DNA from: Hydrangea macrophylla | Lineage: Eukaryota; Streptophyta; Magnoliopsida; Cornales; Hydrangeaceae | NCBI GenBank assembly: GCA_033977485.1 | Contig: CM066993.1 | Coordinates: 66,628,864 to 66,692,863, forward strand | Length of the DNA stretch: 64,000 nucleotides | Direction: 5' to 3' | In this document: positions 32,278 through 44,622 of the stretch, one piece after another | Position numbering within the stretch: the stretch's first letter is position 1 | Layout of the letters: the number at the start of each line of letters is the position of its first letter | Position numbers and translations under genes: made by a program | The notes under the pieces: generated by a model | Database searches by the model: none | The model's input: only the letters and a program-made list of their open reading frames with translations | What the model was told of the DNA's origin: nothing

Positions 32278-33450
32278 TTTTTTCTTCTTATTTTACCTCT
32301 ATACATACACACAAATTGTATTATATATATATATATATGTATGTTGAATCAAAAATTCAGAATTACAAGAATAAGATGCACGGTCTTGCCTAATGAATTT
32401 AATCTACATATATGAAAGCTGGAGCTTTTATTTCCGCCGCGTGTCACACTCTCTATTTTCTACTATTTTAAAATTATATATATATTTATTTATATCTTTT
32501 TCATAATTAAATGTATGTGACAACCTTTCTTCTCTCTTCAATGCTACATTGACATTGCTTTAATTTCTTAGTGCTAAAATTGCTCCAAAATTTATTTTTC
32601 TCATTAACTCTCCATATTTTCTAGGAGCATTTTTTCTTCTTCTTAATTTTGTATTTATTTCACCTATAGTTCTTCTCTTTCTAATTAATTGTGAGACTTG
32701 ACTTTTTTTTTATCTGATTCACTCTTATTGTAGATATGAATGTCCCAAATTGTATTATATATATATATGCTGAATCAAAAATTGTATTATATTATATTGA
32801 CTTTTTTTATTTCACCTCTATACATACGCACAAATTGTATTATATATATATATATATATATATGCATGTTGAATCAATATTCAGAATTACAGGAATAAGA
32901 TGCACGGTTTTGCCTAATGAATCAATATATGTATATGAAGCGGGAACTTTCACTTCCGCCGCGTGTCACACTCTCTATTTTCTATTATTTTAAAATTATA
33001 TATATATATATATATCTTTTTCACAATTAAATGTATGTGACAACCTTTCTTCTCTCCTCAATGCTACATTGACATTGCTTTAATTTCTTAGTGCTAATAT
33101 TGCTCCAAAATTTATTTTTCTCATTAACTCTCCATACGTTTTCTTACATGGGAACATTTTTTTCTTCTTCTTAATTTTGCATTTATTTCACCTCTATCTT
33201 CTTCTCTTTCTAATTGTGAGAGTTGACTTTTTTTTCTGATTCACTCTTATTGTAGATATGAATGTTACAAATTATATTATATGTATGTTGAATCAAAAAT
33301 TGTATTATATTATATTGACTTTTTGTTTCTTTATTTAACCTCAATACATACACACAAATTGTATTATATATATGTATGTTGAATAAAGAATTCGGAATTA
33401 CAATAATGAGATGCACGGTTTTGCGTAATGAATTTAATCTACATTTATTG
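32278..33450. repeat. tandem repeat of about 520 bp with Helitron-like borders
   Basis: Two long copies (about 32271-32790 and 32796-33315) and a third partial one (33316-33450). Each has TGACTTTTT, CCTCTATACATAC, AAATTGTATTATATA, then GATGCACGGTYTTGCCTAAT and, a few bases later, ATATATGAAAGC..GGAGCTT and CCGCCGCGTGTCACACTCTC. The first motif resembles a Helitron 3' end (GCACGG then CTAAT). The second resembles the Helitron 5' end at 33781 (TATGAAAGCAGAAGCTTTTG, then CATGTGGC). It looks like head-to-tail, decayed non-autonomous Helitrons. Confidence 0.6.
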
Positions 33451-33780
33451 GACCTCTATTCTCTCTCAGGCTAATTATGAGAATGGGCTATTATTCTCCT
33501 TCACTCTCTCTATTATTCGTGTAAATATAGACACAGATAATCATATTTTACTCAGTTCAAATTTTCTATTTTAGTCTACCTCTAATCACATAATTGCCTT
33601 TTGTGGTTAATCCATCTCTATCCTTCTCTTGAAAATTACTTGACAAAACACTATTTTTGCGACTAATCGATCTCTTATAAAACTATTTTAGGAGTCTAAT
33701 GAAAATTGCATGTTAGCTAAATTCATGTACTTTCTACTATATAGAGATTTACGCTTAACTATATATATATATATATCAAA
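33451..33780. other. AT-rich intergenic stretch
   Basis: No gene or transposon end recognised. It ends with the A that flanks the Helitron. Confidence 0.6.
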
Positions 33781-34522
33781 TCTAATATATATATATATAT
33801 ATGAAAGCAGAAGCTTTTGCTTCTACCATGTGGCAATTTCTAAGCATTTTGATCATTTAATTTTTTTTTTTTACATGTTTTTGTGTTAATTAATGATTGA
33901 GCAGTTTAATGTAGATTAAATTTGATGACAAATTTTGAATCAAAAAAAAAATTTTGATGACCAATTTAAAATGGGTTAAATTTGATATTTTATTGATTAT
34001 ATACTTTTGAATTTGTATTAAAGAGATAAGTATCCTAACTTTTTGATCCATCCTAACTAAATTTAGATAGAAATTACTTAGCCAATAATTTTAGATTCAA
34101 AATTGAAAATTTGTTCAAATTAGACAATTATTGAGAATATATAAATAAATATTCCTGTATATATAAAGCATCTAGTGTGGTAAAGAATTCGTGTATTATT
34201 TGGTATGTCCATCGATATTGTATTCTTATTAGTCAAACAAAAAGCTTGCTAAAAAAGCGAAACAAAAAGCACCATAGGTTTTACATATGCAAGTGCAATT
34301 ATATATGTAGACATATGCTTCTACATAAAGAAGTGTAGTAATATACGTGTATATTTGCTTCTACCATGTGGCAATTTTCTAGAATTTTAATCATTTTTTT
34401 TTCCTTTACATTCTTGAGTTAATATTAACAAGGAATGACCAATTTTTAATGTAGATTAAATTTGATGACCAATTTTTAATGTAGATTAAATTTGATGACC
34501 AATTTAATGTAGATTAAATTTA

Positions 34523-34662
34523 GGAAATTGCTATGTACACCACTAATTTTGCTATGTACACCACTCAACTTCACAAAAGTGAGAATTTTTAGAAAAAAAA
34601 ATTATTAGAATAAAGGAGTTTGGGTGTACATAGCAAATACACGGGTGTACATAGCAAATACC
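34523..34662. mobile_element. MITE with GCTATGTACACC inverted repeats
   Basis: Left end GGAAATTGCTATGTACACC, right end GGTGTACATAGCAAATACC. Each terminal repeat holds the GCTATGTACACC motif twice. It sits in the second tandem unit of the Helitron, flanked by similar TAAATTTA-type sequence. About 140 bp; superfamily not assigned. Confidence 0.75.
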
Positions 34663-35349
34663 TAAATTTAATATATAATATCTTCTGCCTTTGAATTTGT
34701 ATTAAAGAGATAAGTCTCCTAACATTTTTGATATATCCTAACTAAATTTAGATAGCATTTATTAAGCCAATAATTTAAAATTAAAATTGAAAATTTGTTC
34801 ACAATATATAAATATATATACATGTATATAAAAGCATCTGGTGTGGTAAAGAATTCGTGTATTATTTGATCTGTCCATCCACATTGTATTCTTATTAGTC
34901 AAACAAAATACTTGCCAAAAAAAATCAAACAAAAAACACCATAGCTTTTACATTTGCAAGTGCAATTATATATGTAGACATATTCTTCTACATATGGAAG
35001 TGTAGTAATATACATGTATATTTGCTTCTGCCATGTGGCAATCTTCTAGAATTTTGATCATTTAAATTTTTTTTTTCTTTACATTTTTGTGTTAATATTA
35101 ACAAGGGCCGACCAATTTTTAATGTAGATTATTAAATTTGATGACCAATTAATGTAGATTAAATTTGATATATAATTTATCATCTGCCTTTGAATTTGAA
35201 TTAAAGAAATAAGTATCTTAGCATATTTAAATTATCTTAACTAAATTTAGATAGCATTTATTTAGTCAGCAATTTTAGTTTCAAAATTGAAAATTTGTTC
35301 ACATTAGTCATTAGATTTCTGACCGAGAATATATATATATAGGTGTATA

Positions 35350-35601
35350 CTCCCTCCGTCCTATTTTATGTGTCCCCCTTTCTATTTTGGTTTGTCCCAA
35401 AATTGTTGTCCACTTTCTTAAATTAGTATGCAATTTTTACTTAGTTTTCCAAACTACCCTTCCTTGCAATTAACACCAAAACAAAACAAAAAAAAGAAAG
35501 TGCAATGATTATGGGCAATTGTGGAAAGTAGGTGTAGATTCTTTTTGTCCCCTTAAATAGTTGAATTCCAAAAAGGGACACATAAAATGGGACGGAGGGA
35601 G
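35350..35601. mobile_element. Stowaway-type MITE (Tc1/mariner)
   Basis: Terminal inverted repeats CTCCCTCCGTCCTATTTTAT and its complement extend about 27 bp with one mismatch, and TA is duplicated on both sides (35348-35349, 35602-35603). 252 bp, no ORF of its own. CTCCCTCCGT ends are the hallmark of plant Stowaway MITEs. Confidence 0.92.
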
Positions 35602-35648
35602 TATATATAATATTTGGTGTGCAAGTGTGGTAAAGAAAGCATGTATTA

Positions 35649-35778
35649 CATAGCTCAAGTGGCCAAGGGCTTGGCATATATAAGTCCCCTCCAATGCATA
35701 GATTCGGGATTCATACCTCATCCCCCTCTCCCATATCAAAAAAAAAAAAAAGAAGAAAAAAAAAAAAAAAAAAAATAG
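35649..35778 (+). mobile_element. tRNA-derived SINE with poly(A) tail
   Basis: It begins with an A-box-like TAGCTCAAGTGGCCAAGG, has a B-box-like region about 45 bp later (ATTCGGGATTCATACCTC) and ends in an A-rich tail of about 45 bp. The flanks share TGTATTA (35642-35648, 35779-35785). The other two tandem units of the Helitron lack it at the same place, which supports an insertion. Confidence 0.75.
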
Positions 35779-36344
35779 TGTATTATTTGATATGTCCATC
35801 CACATTGCATTCGTATTAGTCAAACAAAAAGCACCATGGTTTTTACATATGCAAATGCAATTATATATGTATACATATGAAAGTGTCAAGTGGAGTAATA
35901 TATATGCTTATATCATCTACAATTCTTTTGTATTCTACGTAGACCTCAAAGTTTAGTTTAAGTTTACTCATCCATATATTTGTTGACTTTTGGTTCTTAT
36001 TTGAAGGAAATAAAAAGATTGAGCGTTAGAAGTAGATGAGGTTATGTTCTTTTGAAGCTACAAGTGTCATTTATGTGGTTTCGGTGTGTGGTCGAATATT
36101 GTTTCTTTGTTTAACTAATGTAAAGGTTTAAAGAAATGTTCTTCAAACCATTAAGGACTAAAACATATTCAAGGTCATCCAGTTATTGAGTGTTTTGAAT
36201 TTGCTATTGCTGGAATTTATGATTTAAATTTACATGTAAGATGTATACAATATTGTCATATTTTGTTTACCATTTGCACGATCGTTCTTTTATAGTTTAA
36301 TAATATTTTTTTCGTTGCATAATACTTTTGTATTTTATAAATTT

Positions 36345-36373
36345 CCCGTGCACTTGCACGGGGTCATAGCTAG
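36345..36373 (+). terminator. Helitron 3' hairpin and CTAG end
   Basis: Stem CCCGTGC/GCACGGG, loop ACTT, then GTCATAGCTAG. In Helitrons this hairpin signals the end of rolling-circle transfer. Confidence 0.85.
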
Positions 36374-36434
36374 TTACCAAAGTAAACTGGTTATGTGACA
36401 AATTTGGACTTATACACACAGCCGCCAGTTTGTT

Positions 36435-36586
36435 TTGGTAATAGTGATAGCCTATTTAAAAACCTTAAAATCTAAAATTATAGTATTTCTACCCAAAAAA
36501 TTTCGGATCATGGCAATGGGGTATCAATTTTTAAATGATAGTTTGCTTGTGTATATCGAGAAAATAGATTCAATGAGGTTACAAAT
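36435..36586 (+). pseudogene. hAT transposase (ZMYM1-like) C-terminal remnant, left part
   Basis: The frame encodes ...FRIMAMGYQFLNDSLLVYIEK, which resembles the conserved R-MG-x-FLND-L-VYIEK block near the end of plant hAT/ZMYM1-like transposases. It is cut at 36586 by the copia element. 44628 onward can be read as NNTIIKYLQDI, which could be the continuation. No other transposase motif is left. It is a short fossil and the assignment rests on one motif. Confidence 0.4.
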
Positions 36587-37057
36587 TGTAGATAATATGC
36601 ACGCAAGCATACGAGTCGGGTATAGGTTCGTTACCTAGCAGAATAACCCGACGGATCGCCGAACGATGTTGTTAAGAGCCCGGCGTCTTCACCCATGAAC
36701 TGCTGCTCCATGTAGCCTCCGTGTACTCTCTTATGCTTCGTATTAGTTGCAGAGAAAGCTACTAGAGCAATCTCCGATGATGCCACGATCTAAATCCCAA
36801 GCTCCTTGGTGATTAGCTAGAGAGAAAAACCGAGTGTATAGAGAGAGAGAGAGACTAACGTGAGGGAGAGAGAGAGGCTGCTGAAAGTCTGTCTCATTAG
36901 GTCTTTCCATGTGATATATATGCATATATATAGACACATAAAACCTATAAGGCTTGGGACTCCAAAGCCCGTTTACTTGTTGTCCAAGCCAAGCCTCTTT
37001 GGAGCCAGTCCAATATAATGTGGGTGCCCGTATAGCCCGACCACAATATTTGTTACA
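36587..37057 (-). repeat. 3' LTR of the copia element
   Basis: 471 bp, similar to 44131-44622. Differences include a shorter (GA)n at about 36840-36853 and scattered substitutions. Confidence 0.92.
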
Positions 37058-37072
37058 TCTCCCACTCACCCA
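37058..37072 (-). other. polypurine tract of the copia element
   Basis: The minus strand reads GGGTGAGTGGGAGA directly before the LTR (TGTAACAAAT). Confidence 0.7.
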
Positions 37073-38600
37073 CATAGGGTTGGTACTAAAAACCAATCTC
37101 TCAACACAACGGAACTTCTCAACTCTTCATACAGAGAAATAGAACGTGCAACCTTACGAAAAGAAAGTATAGTGACAGGAATGTAATGTCAAATCATCAC
37201 CATAACCAGCAAGACACATCACTCGAAAGCTTCTCGTGTATGCCTTAGACGATTCAACCACACCGGACACAGCATTCTCAATCCCTCGGTGAAAAGAATT
37301 GCTGCACCACCTCAATGTAGTGTACTCATGACATATCAGTAACAAATTACGATTGTCTCAGGCCTGCTAATGAGTCACAAAAATATGGTGTGTTATTGAA
37401 TGGTCTTCCCTGAGCCCACATATCAATCCGACTAACTTGATCGCTTGCCCAGACATGCCCCATAGAACAGAATTGCCTCTTCGTCATAGGATAGCATGCT
37501 AAAGTAGCTGTCATCAAGCGTCCTCTTCATGACATAGTCTCAAGTCATGAAGGCAACCAGTTTGTAGGATAACCAATGTCTTGGATATGCTACATGGCTC
37601 ACACTACAATGAAGAGGAATCCATTCACTGTTCCACAGTTGATAGCAAAAGCACATACAGTATGAAATGTATGCTATGGCGTTCTTCCATAAAAATGGGC
37701 ATGTCACTCTATGTTTGGAAAAACAAGTAATGCCATACGAATCTTAGTCTAGACGTTACACAAAATGTCTAACCTGAGTTTTCCAGCACAGTCGCCCCTC
37801 CTGGTGCCCGTCTGAAAACTCACATTCGGCTGTAAACAGGCTACACAGAGTCGTGGGGTCTCTCTATGTTCGACCAAATATAAAGGTCTCATCTTAGCTC
37901 CATCTAAGGCGACATATAAAAATAATAAGAGTTTATATCTAGCTCGCTGTTCTTACACTGCGTAGATATTAGTGTTCAAGCTCGCTTTCTAAGCGCTATG
38001 GACACACATGTCCTAGCCAGCTATCTAAGCGCCATGAACACAAATGTCTCATCTTGCTCGCCGTCCAAGCGCCATGGACACACATGTCCTAGTTCGTTAT
38101 CTCGGCGCCAAGGTGAATCACCCATGTGAGCAGGTCGATTCAAGCCCAGTGACATATAAGAAATGTGCAATCATTCCATTCATATAACAAACATATATGT
38201 ATGGAAACCAATTAGTTTATTATTAACTGATAATAAAACTTGAATAATAATGTCAATACCACAGTAAAATGTCTAAGCACATCAAATCCCCCAATGGAGA
38301 TGTGCCTTAAGACAACTTCCCTTTTTTGCTCAAACCACATCTCAAATGTGACACGTGCTAGAATGGTTTTTGAAATCTTTTTCATATGCTCAAGCTTACG
38401 TGATATCACCCTAGATGTGCATAACCTCATTACTTATGAGGTGAAGTGCCTAGCCAATGCAAAAACTCTTCAACTAAAAAATAGTTCCTCAAATAGCTGC
38501 AGAGCACGCCACATATTATGCTTCTATTGTGGACAGCATAAGGCAAGGTCCACAGTCCTGAGAGCATATCACAAGATACTCTTCACTACTCTCTAGTGAC
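37073..38600 (-). other. copia 3' pol/UTR region, no readable gene
   Basis: This should hold the end of RT and RNase H, but I cannot read them in any frame. At 37970-38110 there are three to four copies of a unit of about 38 bp (AAGCGCYATGGACACACATG and TCCTAG). Nothing else is recognised. Confidence 0.5.
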
Positions 38601-39480
38601 AGACCAGGGTTGCTATAACAACGGCTAATTAAACCAACTGCATAGCAGACATCTGACTAAGTACACACATTAGCATACTTCAGATTCCCTATTGCGGATG
38701 CATATGGTAAACTGGCCATTTGTTTCCTCTTCTCATTATTCTTAAGACATTGATCTAAGGTCAGGGTGAGTCCCTTTTAGGATGTCAATAAGTAATTAAG
38801 CTTTTTTATGTGAAAATGTTCAAGAACCTACATCTTGTAAGTCCCTCAAGACTAACAGAGGAGATTCTGAGAACAATATCTCACAATCTAAACTCCCAAC
38901 ATATAGTTGGCATCACCCATGTCCTCAATCTCAAACTGAGAGGACAACTACTCTTTAGTGGAGACAATGGAACTCATCTCATTCCCAGCTGGAAGGACGT
39001 CATCAACATATAAAGAATTAGAACATTTTTCTTGGACTATTTAATTTACACACATTGTACCACTGCCTAGACGATTGTTAACTTGAGATAATAAACAGAT
39101 CGTTTGAGATAGCACACTTTTGCGCTCATTCCCTTTGGTCACAACACCAATGGGATGATCCATATTTATCTCGTCGTCTTGTTCTCCATTAAGAAAAGAA
39201 CAGTTTAAACATCCAACTAAAAAGGTTCTAAAACTAAATATGCGACGATTGTTAGGATAAGGCGAATGGAGTCAGATCTCACTCTTCGGGAGAACATATT
39301 TCCATGGTCTATACCCTCTATGGGTACAAACTATCGCCACAAGGCCGCCTACTACTTGTCAATTGAACCATCTACTTTGCATTAGATTTTGAAAACACAC
39401 TTGTTTCCAATACTCTTACACACAGGTAGAATGTCAACTAACACCCAGACTATATTCGCGTCCATAGAGGTCATCTCATC
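38601..39480 (-). pseudogene. pol: copia reverse transcriptase remnant
   Basis: On the minus strand about 39530-39385 encodes MPDEMTSMDANIVW and KSIGNKCVFKI, the start of copia RT. About 39010-38850 encodes YVDDVLPAGNEMS with the catalytic YVDD intact, then LSSQFEIEDMGDANYMLGV with stops on either side. The parts between are too altered to join. It is in correct order downstream of integrase. Confidence 0.78.
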
Positions 39481-40139
39481 TGGCATAGCAACTATCCACT
39501 TAGTTTCAGCAGATGAAGAAAAACGCTTCAACAAAAGAAGCAGGCTCATCCTCGTCCACTTGTGCACACATTTGCACATATATGAAAATGTCTTCCTCAA
39601 TTTCAAAACAGCGATATGGAACTTTTTCCTCATCACCATACAATTTACTACCAGAGAATCTTGAGTGCCTAATGGTGCACTCCCACTAGCGTCTAGCGGT
39701 GTACTCCCACTCGGGTGGAGACTAGTACCATTTTACAGCGATTATTGGATGTGGATTCTCAATCTCCCCACCCTCGCTTAAAGATGGTATGTTGTCTTCA
39801 ACATCCTCCAACTCATAGAGGTCAAGATATCTCTTAGTAATACAAATCTGGGGAAGTCATTCTCAATATCATGTGGCACCATTTTTCATTCCTATACCCG
39901 TTTGTTCATTATATGTAACATAGGCTATCGAGGTATTAGAATACCTTATAAAGGTATGCTTTCTAGCTCTCGAGCATAGTTAATTCTCGCACTTATACGA
40001 GGTATAGTGAACATAAACTCCTAAGCTCCACGGGCGCAAATGCTCCAAAATGAGCTTTTTGCTTTTCTATAGCTCACAAGGAGGTAGAGGGAACTGACTA
40101 AGAAGAAGCACTCTAGTATGTAGGCAGCAATCAAGAGTA

Positions 40140-40620
40140 CATCCCCCCAAAACTACTTTGGGAGATTAACTTGCGCCATCATAGTCCTAGCCATATCTAG
40201 GAATGTCCTATTCCTTCTTTCTGCAATACCATATTGTTGCGGAGTTTCCGGAATAGAAAGTTGTCTGCGTTTCCCCTTTTTCCTCACATAGTTCCCAGAA
40301 CTGATTAGATAAATACTCGCGATCCTTACATCGCGCGAAATCATCTATAAAAGTGAGAAAATAAGAGGCGCCATGACGTACCTTTACAACCATAGGTCCA
40401 CAGATATTTGAGTGAACTAGCTCTAATGCTTGAGTAGCTCTAATCGCCTCTCTAACAGGCTTTCGGCATGCTTTGCCAACTAAGCAAGACTCACACACAG
40501 GTAGGTCAACCTTAGCGAGTAGGCCCAAAAGGGCTTCTGCTAGTCAAGTCATCCTATCACATCCTATGCGTTCAAGTCTAGCATGCTTTGTCTATAAATA
40601 AATGAATGACAGAGGAAACT
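40140..40620 (-). pseudogene. copia gag-pre-integrase and integrase remnant
   Basis: About 40510-40330 encodes VDLPVCESCLVGKACRKPV, ALELVHSNICGPM and GASYFLTFIDDFAR. After a frameshift near 40300, TPQQYGIAERRNRTFLDMAR follows. The zinc CxxC and the last acidic residue of the DDE triad are present. The first catalytic Asp, normally in HSDxCGP, is Asn. About 40866-40700 upstream is a Lys-rich stretch (KRKASGPKRNGKGKP), probably the Gag C-terminus. Confidence 0.85.
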
Positions 40621-40959
40621 AGAATTTATAAAAATAATTCTTAAGCAGTTATCCTTAGATAACCATGTCCTAGTAACACTACCACCCAAAAATGTCCATC
40701 CTATTACCACCGAATTGAAAAAGCGCCCTCGATTGCGCTCTTCCACCTTGTTAGCCTTGGGCGCAAACTTGTTGGCCCCACCCTGCCTCCAGGCGGGTTT
40801 ACCCTTACCATTGCGTTTAGGCCCACTGGCCTTGCGCTTACTTCCACTTATGGAAGTAGTGGTCAAGAGTGTAGCTATACGGTTCGCCTCACCTTTTTGG
40901 CGCTCCGTATTCAGCTCAACATGTCAGAAAATGTCAAAACCAAAAATTTAACATTTTCG

Positions 40960-42590
40960 TTTGTGGATAATGATTTGTTTTCTAAAGACTCGCGAATCAG
41001 GCAAAAAAATAATCATAGCCTGAAACTGCAGTTCGCCAGTAAAGATGTTCGAGTATTCTGAAATCACAAATCATACCTGTCATTGACCTTAGATGTCCAG
41101 TCATCGTGTACTTAGAACGCTTCTTTTACTTTCCCGAACTTCATAACTAGATGCTTAATCTAGTAGTGAATGTGCCATCAAAAATAAATTTGAGCTAATC
41201 TCATAATACTTTGGCTATTGGGTAGTACATATACTTCCAAACAAGATCATGGCGCATGCTGCATATCACAAAGCGCGTGCTATGATCCTTCTTGGGCCAA
41301 GTATTATAGGCTATTAAGGTTATAATGATATTGGTCCGGAGGTCCATTATTCGGTTTAATGGGTTGGACCATAGAATAAGCCTAAAGCCCATAAGCTCTT
41401 ACTCATTCTATCGGTGTGTTACTTTGCAGTGCCATATTACAAAAATTAGTCCCTTTTAAACTTGTTACTTCTATAAAGATCGACAAAGTGTGGTTTGGAA
41501 AACATTTGTTTTTGTGAATCCAACAAAATTTGAAGAATAATATTTGGGAACATGCGCAAGGAATTGACATTATTATTTGCTCATTTCATAAGGTTTGTTT
41601 TAAAATCCAATTACAAATGAATTTTCCCCTTTCTACAGTTTAAGACCAAAAAATTCGCTATTGCTCATTAATCAAATCTTAATTTGTAAATCAAGAAAAA
41701 CCTTTTATAATTGATTTTTCTAAACAAACATCAATTAGATGGTACAATTACCTATCTAAGATCATCCACAAGATATAAAGTGCGTCATACAACAAAAGTA
41801 TGCATGGACCCCCACTTGGGTCCGAATTGACAACTTCGAGCTCATGCTAAGGCAATTCAAGTGTATGATGTATGAACAAAGAAAACCATCCCTTTACAAG
41901 TAGGCTTTTCCAATACAAGAAATGTAAACGCTTGTCCTCACATTACATTTATAGCCCATAAAAATAGGGATGCTTTGTTTATATACATACACATAAACAA
42001 CCTTAAACATAAATCGTGAGGACACAAGCTCCATAAATTGTCAATTAATTGTAAATTCATTTAAGCCAGATTAAAATCTATATCACATACTCCAAGCACT
42101 CATGCAGTCTTATTATAAAATGAATGGACTCATCTGTCACTCTACTTAAGGAGGAGGAATTAGAGGTCATAGGGTCAACCAATCACAAACAACAGTAATT
42201 AAACGTGACCAACAATGCAATGAGCCTCTAAAATAATAAAATGTATAATAAAAAGATTATTGCACAGCCCGAATAGCTCCCATAAGCTAAGTAAAATCAA
42301 TGAAAAAATCCTGGATTTATCATTAATTTTAACCCAATTTTAGGTCTTAAAACATAATTTAAAACCAATTCATTAAGGACTTTTAAATTAACAAATTAAT
42401 TTAATATCTCATGGAAAAATTTAAATAACTGAAAAACTGACTTTTCATTATAAAGAATTTTCCAAAAAATTGTCAAGGCCCAAAAATATTTTGAATCAAT
42501 TTAACAAAATAAATTGATCTAGTTAAACAAAATTAACTATGAGCAACAAATTCCCAAAAATACAAAAATTTTGAGGATTTTGTTCTCCAA
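40960..42590 (-). other. copia gag/leader region without readable gene
   Basis: AT-rich. Gag should lie here on the minus strand, but no domain is legible. No other element ends seen. Confidence 0.5.
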
Positions 42591-43480
42591 AGATTTTTAG
42601 TGGTCTAATATGGTGTTCCAAACACCCCATATTAATTTCAAAAATTAGTAATATATTTTGGCTATTTTAAGCAATTAAATTTTATGCTATAAAATACCAA
42701 AACAAAAATGAGATAATTCATAAAATTTTCTCAAGTCTCCAATTAGTGTATAAAAAACACTAGACATTAAATTCAAGAATTAACAACTTTAATTGGTTAT
42801 ATTTTAAGCAATTTATATTGCACACTCAACACAATATATATGCTCTAAAATATGTCCCAAAGAGCGAGAAAATCCACTAAAATATTTTTCTCAAGATACC
42901 ACTAGTGTTCTAAACACATTGTGTTAATTCCCTGAACTAATAATCAAAAAAAAATATTTTAAGCAATTTAATATGTGTACAAATACACACAACTATATGC
43001 TCTAAAATATTAATATGATTGAGATAATTTACCAAAAATTATCTATGAGTCCCACAAAATTTTACATGGTCTTAAAACAGTGTTCCTTATGTCCCAAATT
43101 AATTACAAAAATTAATAATGTATTATGGCTATTTTAAGCAATTAAATAAACGTCCATAAACATTAATTATATGCTCTAAAATACCATAAATACATGATAA
43201 TTTACACAAAAAAATTATCTTAGAGTCCCTTACAGTGTACTAGACACTATATATTAATTTCAAAAATTAATATACATTTTTGGATATTTTAAGTAATTAA
43301 AAACATATTTAAAACATATCTTTTATGCTCTAAAATACCAAAAAACAATGAAATAATTTATCATAAAATTACTTCTGGTCCCACTCAGTGTCCATAAGAT
43401 AGGAAAAATAAAAAATTAATTTTTCACATTTTTCCAAAATTTTAATGCATTTAAAACAAATTTAAACTATTAAAAACTTA
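42590..43480. repeat. degenerate satellite of about 170 bp in the copia leader
   Basis: Five to six copies, each with GGCTATTTTAAGCAATTAAA, then TATATGCTCTAAAATACC, GATAATTTACC, AAAATTATCT, GAGTCCC and GTGTTC..ACAC blocks in the same order. Copies are diverged, so the array is old or was so before insertion. Confidence 0.7.
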
Positions 43481-44116
43481 GTTTTTAATAATAAAAACAG
43501 TTTTAAATACAAAATAATTAAAACATTTTTTGAAATATTTTAATAAAAAATATATTAAAATAGTATGGGCCAAGGGGGACCCTCACTCGCCAGAGTGGGG
43601 CCCACACCACCACCAGCGCTACCGCACGCGCGTGAGAGTGGCATGGCCTGCATCTTCCTCTTCCTCCCCAGACCCATAAAAAACGTAGAAAAAACTGCGT
43701 GCAGCACCTACTTCGCGGGGCAACCACTGCTTCAATTTTGATTCAAAATTTACAAATTTTATATGGTTGTAAAGCCCTTGCGGCATAGAATACGATCATG
43801 TCAAAAAACAGAGTGAATGGACGTGTAAATCTTTCAAAAAATGAGGCCAAAGTTGCAAAAAAAAAATCGTTTTTGGAAGACCCAGAAATTAGGATTTCAG
43901 ATTTTATCTTCATTTGAGATAATCAAGACATGGGACTCATAGGGGGGACTCTAGGGAAGATAAGGAACACAACCATGCCAAAAATTTGGACCCCTATTGG
44001 AGGTTCGATGTAGACCCACTTCAAAATCCGATTTTCAAAGTTTTAACAAAAGCTTGCTTGAAGCTTTAATGCCAGATTCAATTCGGGTGATCTACGGGGG
44101 AATCAACAACCTATAT

Positions 44117-44130
44117 GGCTCTGATAGCAA
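44117..44130 (-). other. primer binding site of the copia element
   Basis: The minus strand reads TTGCTATCAGAGCC directly after the 5' LTR. The usual copia site is TTGGTATCAGAGCC, so there is one change. Confidence 0.75.
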
Positions 44131-44383
44131 TGTAGATAATATGCACGCAAGCATACGAGTTGGGTATAGGTTCGTTATCTAGCAGAATAACCCGACAGAT
44201 CGCCGAACAGTGTTGTTACGAGTCCGGCGTCTTCACCCACGAACTACTGCTCCATGTAGCATCTGTGTACTCTCTTATGCTTCGTATTAGTCGCAGAGAA
44301 AGTTACTAGAGCAATCTCCGATAATGCCACGATCTAAATCCCAAGCTCCTTGGTGATTAGCTAGAGAGAGAAACCGAGTGTAT

Positions 44384-44423
<40 letters not shown>

Positions 44424-44622
44424 ACGTGAGGGAGAGAGAGAGGCTGCTGAAAGTCTGTCTCATTAGGTCTTTCCATGTGATATATATGCATATATATAGG
44501 CACATATAACCTATAAGGCTTGGGACTCCAAAGCCCGTTACTTGGTGTCCAAGTCAAGCCTCTTTAGACCCAGTCTAATATAATGTGGGTGTCCGTATGA
44601 CCCGACCACAATATTTATTACA
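44131..44622 (-). repeat. 5' LTR of the copia element
   Basis: 492 bp. It has a longer (GA)n (44385-44420) than the 3' LTR. A TATA-like CCTATATATATGC on the minus strand lies at about 44488-44500. Confidence 0.92.

Larger units (their letters stand above)
33781..36373 (+). mobile_element. non-autonomous Helitron with both termini
   Basis: The 5' end is A|TCTAATATAT followed by GAAAGCAGAAGCTTTTGCTT. The 3' end is a 7-bp hairpin CCCGTGC-ACTT-GCACGGG (36345-36362), 11 bases before the terminal CTAG, followed by host T. Insertion between A and T without duplication fits Helitrons. There is no Rep/helicase ORF. The interior is about three imperfect tandem copies (about 33800-34350, 34351-35020, 35021-35900), each starting TTGCTTCTRCCATGTGGCAA and ending with AGTGCAATTATATATG. 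It hosts three later insertions: a MITE at 34523-34662, a Stowaway at 35350-35601 and a SINE at 35649-35778. Confidence 0.85.
36587..44622 (-). mobile_element. Ty1/copia LTR retrotransposon, decayed
   Basis: LTRs at 36587-37057 and 44131-44622 (TGTAGATAAT...TTACA on plus) are flanked by the duplication CAAAT (36582-36586, 44623-44627). On the minus strand the 5' LTR is the right one, followed by an initiator-Met-like primer site, a long non-coding leader with a satellite, then gag-pre-integrase, integrase and RT remnants in copia order, and a purine tract at 37058-37072. Pol has stops and frameshifts throughout. The lineage within copia is not assigned. Confidence 0.92.

Noticed and set aside
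36743..37142. ORFs over 60 codons on both strands
   Set aside because: They fall in the copia LTR and are repeated in the other LTR.
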